Assembly (NCBI GenBank): GCA_044375455.1
Contig: JBILMQ010000016.1
Coordinates: 1-25,922 of the forward strand
DNA length: 25,922 nt
Direction: 5' to 3'
Source of the DNA: JBEIHX01 sp044375455
GTDB taxonomy: Bacteria; Pseudomonadota; Alphaproteobacteria; Caulobacterales; Aquidulcibacteraceae
In this document: one piece after another, positions 23,551 to 25,922 of the stretch
Layout: each line of letters opens with the position of its first letter
Position numbering within the stretch: the first letter of the stretch is position 1
Notes under the pieces: generated by a model
The model's database searches: none
The model's input: only the letters and a program-made list of their open reading frames with translations
What the model was told of the DNA's origin: nothing
Position numbers and translations under genes: made by a program

Positions 23551-23564
23551 TTCCCGATCGGGTA
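23551..23564. promoter_or_regulatory. hipBA operator, distal copy
   Basis: TTCCCGATCGGGTA repeats the proximal operator with one changed base at the outer edge. The two sites bracket the likely promoter, including a TTGCCA -35-like box on the minus strand. This is the arrangement expected for cooperative repression by HipB or a HipA-HipB complex. Confidence 0.7.
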
Positions 23565-24393
23565 ATTTTATGTTCGCCCCACCTCGGGGCGCTGAAGAAT
23601 TCACGGATGGTAATTCGCTGATGACTGGGAACTTGGTCATGGACCAGGGGGCGGTGGACCAGGGCGCCATGATTGCGCGGATGAAGCCCCGCGTGCGCCC
23701 GGATCAATAAGGCAGCTGCAGGGTTTGGGTCGCAACGCGGACTTCCGTCCAGTCCGGAATGAAGAGCCTCCTCATTGCGCGCAGTCCCCTGCACGCATCG
23801 CACGGGTCGATGAGACCGATCCCAAGCCTGGCGAAATCGCCAGCCTTGCGCGTCGCCAATTCAAGCCCGTACGCGAGCGCCATCCCGGCGATCTGGAGGT
23901 CAGCCAGTTTGTTGGAAATTTGATGTCAGCGAGGTTCCTGGGGTCTGGCTTTGACAAGCCGTCGGGCCGCGGCTTCGGCGGCGGCTTCGTCAAACGCATA
24001 GACCCGAGCGCCAAAGCGCGGGAGGGTGCGCGCAAGGGCTTTTTCCAGGGCATCCTTGCGCCCATCGGGTAAGAGGATGCCGGCTCCCGCCTCGAGTTCG
24101 AAGATCGTGATGCTCGAAATCGCCGCGTGGGCGTGGTGTGCATTCAACCGGCTTATGACGCTCGGCGCGGGCGCAGACGGCGAAGGGCTGCTCTCAATCG
24201 GCCGGCCGGAGGCTGATGGAATTACCTAGACCGCATGCCAAAGGTACAGGGAGGGGGGCGTCTGTTGGCGCCGCCGGCGCCAGGCCGCGGTTCAGTGTCC
24301 GGTGCACGCGATTCTTGCAGCCAAGCCGGCGGCGCTTCGGTAAACCGGCCCTAAGACCTGTAACCTAACCGATCGATTCGACGAGGCCTTCCC
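23565..24393. other. Gene-poor stretch between hipBA and glmU, containing the vapC remnant
   Basis: Apart from the PIN-toxin remnant, 23565-23814 and 24226-24393 hold no recognisable gene. A 63-codon plus-strand open frame at 23519-23710 runs through the hipBA operators and looks accidental. A perfect 7-bp hairpin TGGCGCC/GGCGCCA with a 3-nt loop is at 24265-24281. The glmU promoter should lie in the last 120 bp, but no good -35/-10 pair stands out. Confidence 0.5.
23815..24225 (-). pseudogene. Decayed VapC-type PIN-domain toxin
   Basis: The minus frame reads PSVISRLNAHHAHAAISSITIFELEAGAG, then GRKDALEKALARTLPRFG and VYAFDEAAAEAAARRLVKA, as in PIN-domain ribonuclease toxins. A TGA stop at 23926-23928 cuts it, and the same frame then continues with family-like NKLADLQIAGMALAYGLELATRKAGDFARLGIGLIDP. 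The first catalytic block (LDTN near the N-terminus of VapC) is missing; upstream in frame there is a TAG at 24226-24228 instead. With a lost start, a lost catalytic aspartate block and a nonsense codon, it is almost certainly non-functional. No vapB antitoxin gene is visible. Confidence 0.7.
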
Positions 24394-25752
24394 ATGTCCC
24401 GCGCACGCGCCAGCATCATCCTTGCAGCCGGTCAGGGCACGCGCATGAAATCCGCTACGCCGAAGGTGCTGCACCGCGTCGGCGCCCGGACCATGCTCGA
24501 CTGGGCGATTGCCGCGGCCCGTGCTGCGGGGGCTGAGCGGATCATTGTCGTGGCGGGGGCGCATGCGCCGGCCGTGGGGGCTGCAGCGGAGCGCTCATTG
24601 GGTCCTGGCTGTGTGGCGATCCAGGATCCGCCGCTTGGGACCGGCCACGCGGTGCGCGCGGCTGAAGCGCTGCTCGCCGATTTCGCGGGCGATCTCTTTG
24701 TGCAGTTTGCCGATACGCCGATGCTGACGGCGCAAACGCTGGGCCGCCTGACCGATTTGCGTGATGCGGGCGCCGACATTGCGCTGTTGGGTTTTGAGGC
24801 GGCCGTCCCCGGGGCCTATGGCCGGATCCTGCGTGACGATGCAGGGCGGGTCACTCGGATTGTTGAGTCCAAGGACGCGACCGACGCAGAGCGGGCGGTT
24901 CGTCTGTGCAATGCGGGCGTGTTGTGCGCGGACGCTCGAAAGCTGTTTGCCTGGCTGGCGCGCATCACCAACGACAATGCGAAAGGCGAATACTATCTTA
25001 CTGACTGCGCCGCTCTGGCTGTCGGCGACGGCGCGCATGTGGGCGTTGACGTGTGCGCTGAGGAAGAGGTCATGGGGGTCAATGCGCGCGATGAGCTCGC
25101 GGCGGCTGAGGCGATCTTTCAGGCCCGGGCGAGAGCGCGCGCCATGGCCGGCGGGGTGACGTTGATTGCGCCTGAAACTGTCTATTTCTCTTACGACACG
25201 GTGCTTGGCGAGGACGTGACAGTCGAGCCTAACGTGGTTTTCGGCCCGGGCGTGACGATTTCCGGGCGTGTCCAGATCAAGGCGTTCTCGCACTTGGAGG
25301 GGGCTTTCGTCGGGGCTGGCGCGGAGATTGGTCCGTTCGCTCGTCTTCGTCCGGGGGCAGATCTCGCCGAGGATGTCCGCATCGGGAACTTCGTTGAGGT
25401 CAAAAAGGCGCGGATCGGGGCCGGCGCCAAGGCGAACCACCTGAGCTATCTCGGTGACGCGGTTGTGGGGGCGAGGGCCAACATTGGGGCTGGAACGATC
25501 GTGTGCAACTATGACGGTTTCGACAAGTACCAGACCGAGATTGGTGAGGAGGCGTTCATCGGCTCCAACTCATCCTTGGTGGCGCCTGTCAAGATCGGTG
25601 CGCGCGCATATACTGGCTCCGGATCCGTTATCACCCGCGACATTCCTGACGACGCCCTGGGTCTGGAGCGCAGCACGCTGACTGTGAAGGACGGTTGGGC
25701 GGCCCGCTTTCGAGACATGAAGCGCGCCGCCAAGGCTCGCCGCGGCGGGTGA
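24394..25752 (+). CDS. glmU: Bifunctional GlmU: glucosamine-1-phosphate acetyltransferase / GlcNAc-1-phosphate uridyltransferase
   Basis: This 452-residue enzyme makes UDP-N-acetylglucosamine for peptidoglycan and lipopolysaccharide by two consecutive reactions in the cytoplasm. The uridyltransferase domain (about 1-230) has LAAGQGTRMKS near 10-20, PKVLH, and PLGTGHAV. The left-handed beta-helix acetyltransferase domain (about 250-450) shows hexapeptide repeats and the conserved RLRPGADL, NFVEVKKARIGAGAKANHLSYLGDA, and NYDGFDKYQTEIG blocks. Length matches E. coli GlmU (456). The start is ATG 24394 with GAGG about 8 nt upstream. It begins after the accessory segment and is followed by a new promoter for the next gene. 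Confidence 0.95.
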   Translation: MSRARASIILAAGQGTRMKSATPKVLHRVGARTMLDWAIAAARAAGAERIIVVAGAHAPAVGAAAERSLGPGCVAIQDPPLGTGHAVRAAEALLADFAGDLFVQFADTPMLTAQTLGRLTDLRDAGADIALLGFEAAVPGAYGRILRDDAGRVTRIVESKDATDAERAVRLCNAGVLCADARKLFAWLARITNDNAKGEYYLTDCAALAVGDGAHVGVDVCAEEEVMGVNARDELAAAEAIFQARARARAMAGGVTLIAPETVYFSYDTVLGEDVTVEPNVVFGPGVTISGRVQIKAFSHLEGAFVGAGAEIGPFARLRPGADLAEDVRIGNFVEVKKARIGAGAKANHLSYLGDAVVGARANIGAGTIVCNYDGFDKYQTEIGEEAFIGSNSSLVAPVKIGARAYTGSGSVITRDIPDDALGLERSTLTVKDGWAARFRDMKRAAKARRGG

Positions 25753-25784
25753 GCCGCCCGCGCCGCCTGTACGCCCGGGGCGGC

Positions 25785-25833
25785 TTGACATCGAATTATT
25801 GTTATTCGATAAGACGCGCATCGAGTTTCGATG
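25785..25833 (+). promoter_or_regulatory. Strong promoter with two inverted repeats ahead of the last gene
   Basis: A consensus TTGACA (25785-25790) and GATAAG (25808-25813) are 17 bp apart. A perfect repeat ATCGAAT-N7-ATTCGAT (25790-25810) fills the spacer, and CATCGA-GTT-TCGATG (25819-25833) follows at about the transcription start. The layout indicates a tightly controlled promoter. The repeat style resembles ArsR/SmtB-type operators, but the regulator is unknown. Confidence 0.65.
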
Positions 25834-25848
25834 TATTGGGAAAGCGTC

Positions 25849-25922
25849 ATGGGTCTGTTTTTTCGCATAAGCGCGGCGATTGCGGTTGCCGGATGCGTGG
25901 CGCTCGATGCTTTGGCTCAGAC
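25849..25922 (+). CDS. N-terminus of an exported protein (cut by the window end)
   Basis: ATG 25849 is preceded by GGGAAAG, and 24 complete codons are visible before the window ends. They form a signal-peptide-like sequence: a short basic start (MGLFFR), a hydrophobic Ala/Val core, and an ALAQT end that would suit signal peptidase I cleavage after AQ. The mature protein lies outside the window, so no function can be named. The controlled promoter just upstream supports this being a true gene start. Confidence 0.6.
   Translation, partial: MGLFFRISAAIAVAGCVALDALAQ

Noticed and set aside
23519..23710. A 63-codon plus-strand open frame upstream of hipB
   Set aside because: It spans both hipBA operators and the promoter, with no ribosome binding site; more likely accidental.
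21682..23928. In-frame TGA codons in the IS256 and PIN-toxin frames as possible selenocysteine sites
   Set aside because: Neither family uses selenocysteine, both genes carry other inactivating lesions, and no SECIS-like hairpin was seen.
25762..25784. A 6-bp stem GCCGCC/GGCGGC after glmU as a terminator
   Set aside because: The loop is 11 nt, the stem is short and only two T follow before the next promoter; too weak to call.
1..25922. CRISPR array or phage genes
   Set aside because: No regularly spaced repeats with unique spacers and no recognisable phage structural, integrase or Cas proteins were found in any frame.

Overview
The window is about 25.9 kb of GC-rich, gene-dense DNA. It looks like a chromosome segment of an alphaproteobacterium, plausibly of the Caulobacterales/Maricaulales/Hyphomonadales type. 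This rests on protein character only: a two-gene MetH, an ArsR-methyltransferase fusion ahead of metF, an MlaA-MlaC pair, and a Fur-box-like site resembling those of Caulobacter. No database search was possible.

Layout. (1) 1-842: the 3' part of a tRNA nucleotidyltransferase gene. (2) 1143-7545, minus strand: five genes with 4-nt stop/start overlaps or very short gaps. In order of transcription they encode a PQQ-type sugar dehydrogenase lipoprotein, a TonB-dependent receptor, a cysteine synthase-like enzyme, a 3-mercaptopyruvate sulfurtransferase and a cystathionine beta-lyase. This mix of outer-membrane uptake, periplasmic oxidation and cytoplasmic sulfur amino acid chemistry is the least conventional part of the window. 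(3) 7694-9600, minus: MlaA and MlaC, lipid-asymmetry proteins of the envelope; MlaA carries a long linker with a 15-bp tandem repeat. (4) 9957-15574, plus: an ArsR-type regulator fused to a SAM methyltransferase domain, then metF, and methionine synthase split into a homocysteine-methyltransferase protein and a pterin/cobalamin/activation protein. A 20-bp inverted repeat lies over the promoter, which appears to give a nearly leaderless mRNA. (5) 15575-19325, minus: a ferric-iron ABC importer (ATPase, permease, lipoprotein binding protein) with a perfect 17-bp Fur-box-like palindrome upstream. (6) 19665-19739: tRNA-Val(CAC). (7) 20088-21031: a small conserved-looking protein of unknown function and a phosphoglycolate phosphatase. 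(8) 21032-24393: an accessory segment with a decayed IS256-type transposase, an apparently intact hipBA toxin-antitoxin pair with two matching operators, and a decayed vapC-like PIN toxin. (9) 24394-25752: glmU, followed by a strong promoter and the first codons of an exported protein.

Functionally, regions 2 and 4 both bear on cysteine/homocysteine/methionine metabolism: MetC supplies homocysteine, MetF supplies methyl-THF, and MetH joins them. The ArsR-methyltransferase protein is the probable sensor of SAM or SAH for the metF-metH genes. The accessory segment shows layered toxin-antitoxin and insertion-sequence traffic between housekeeping genes.
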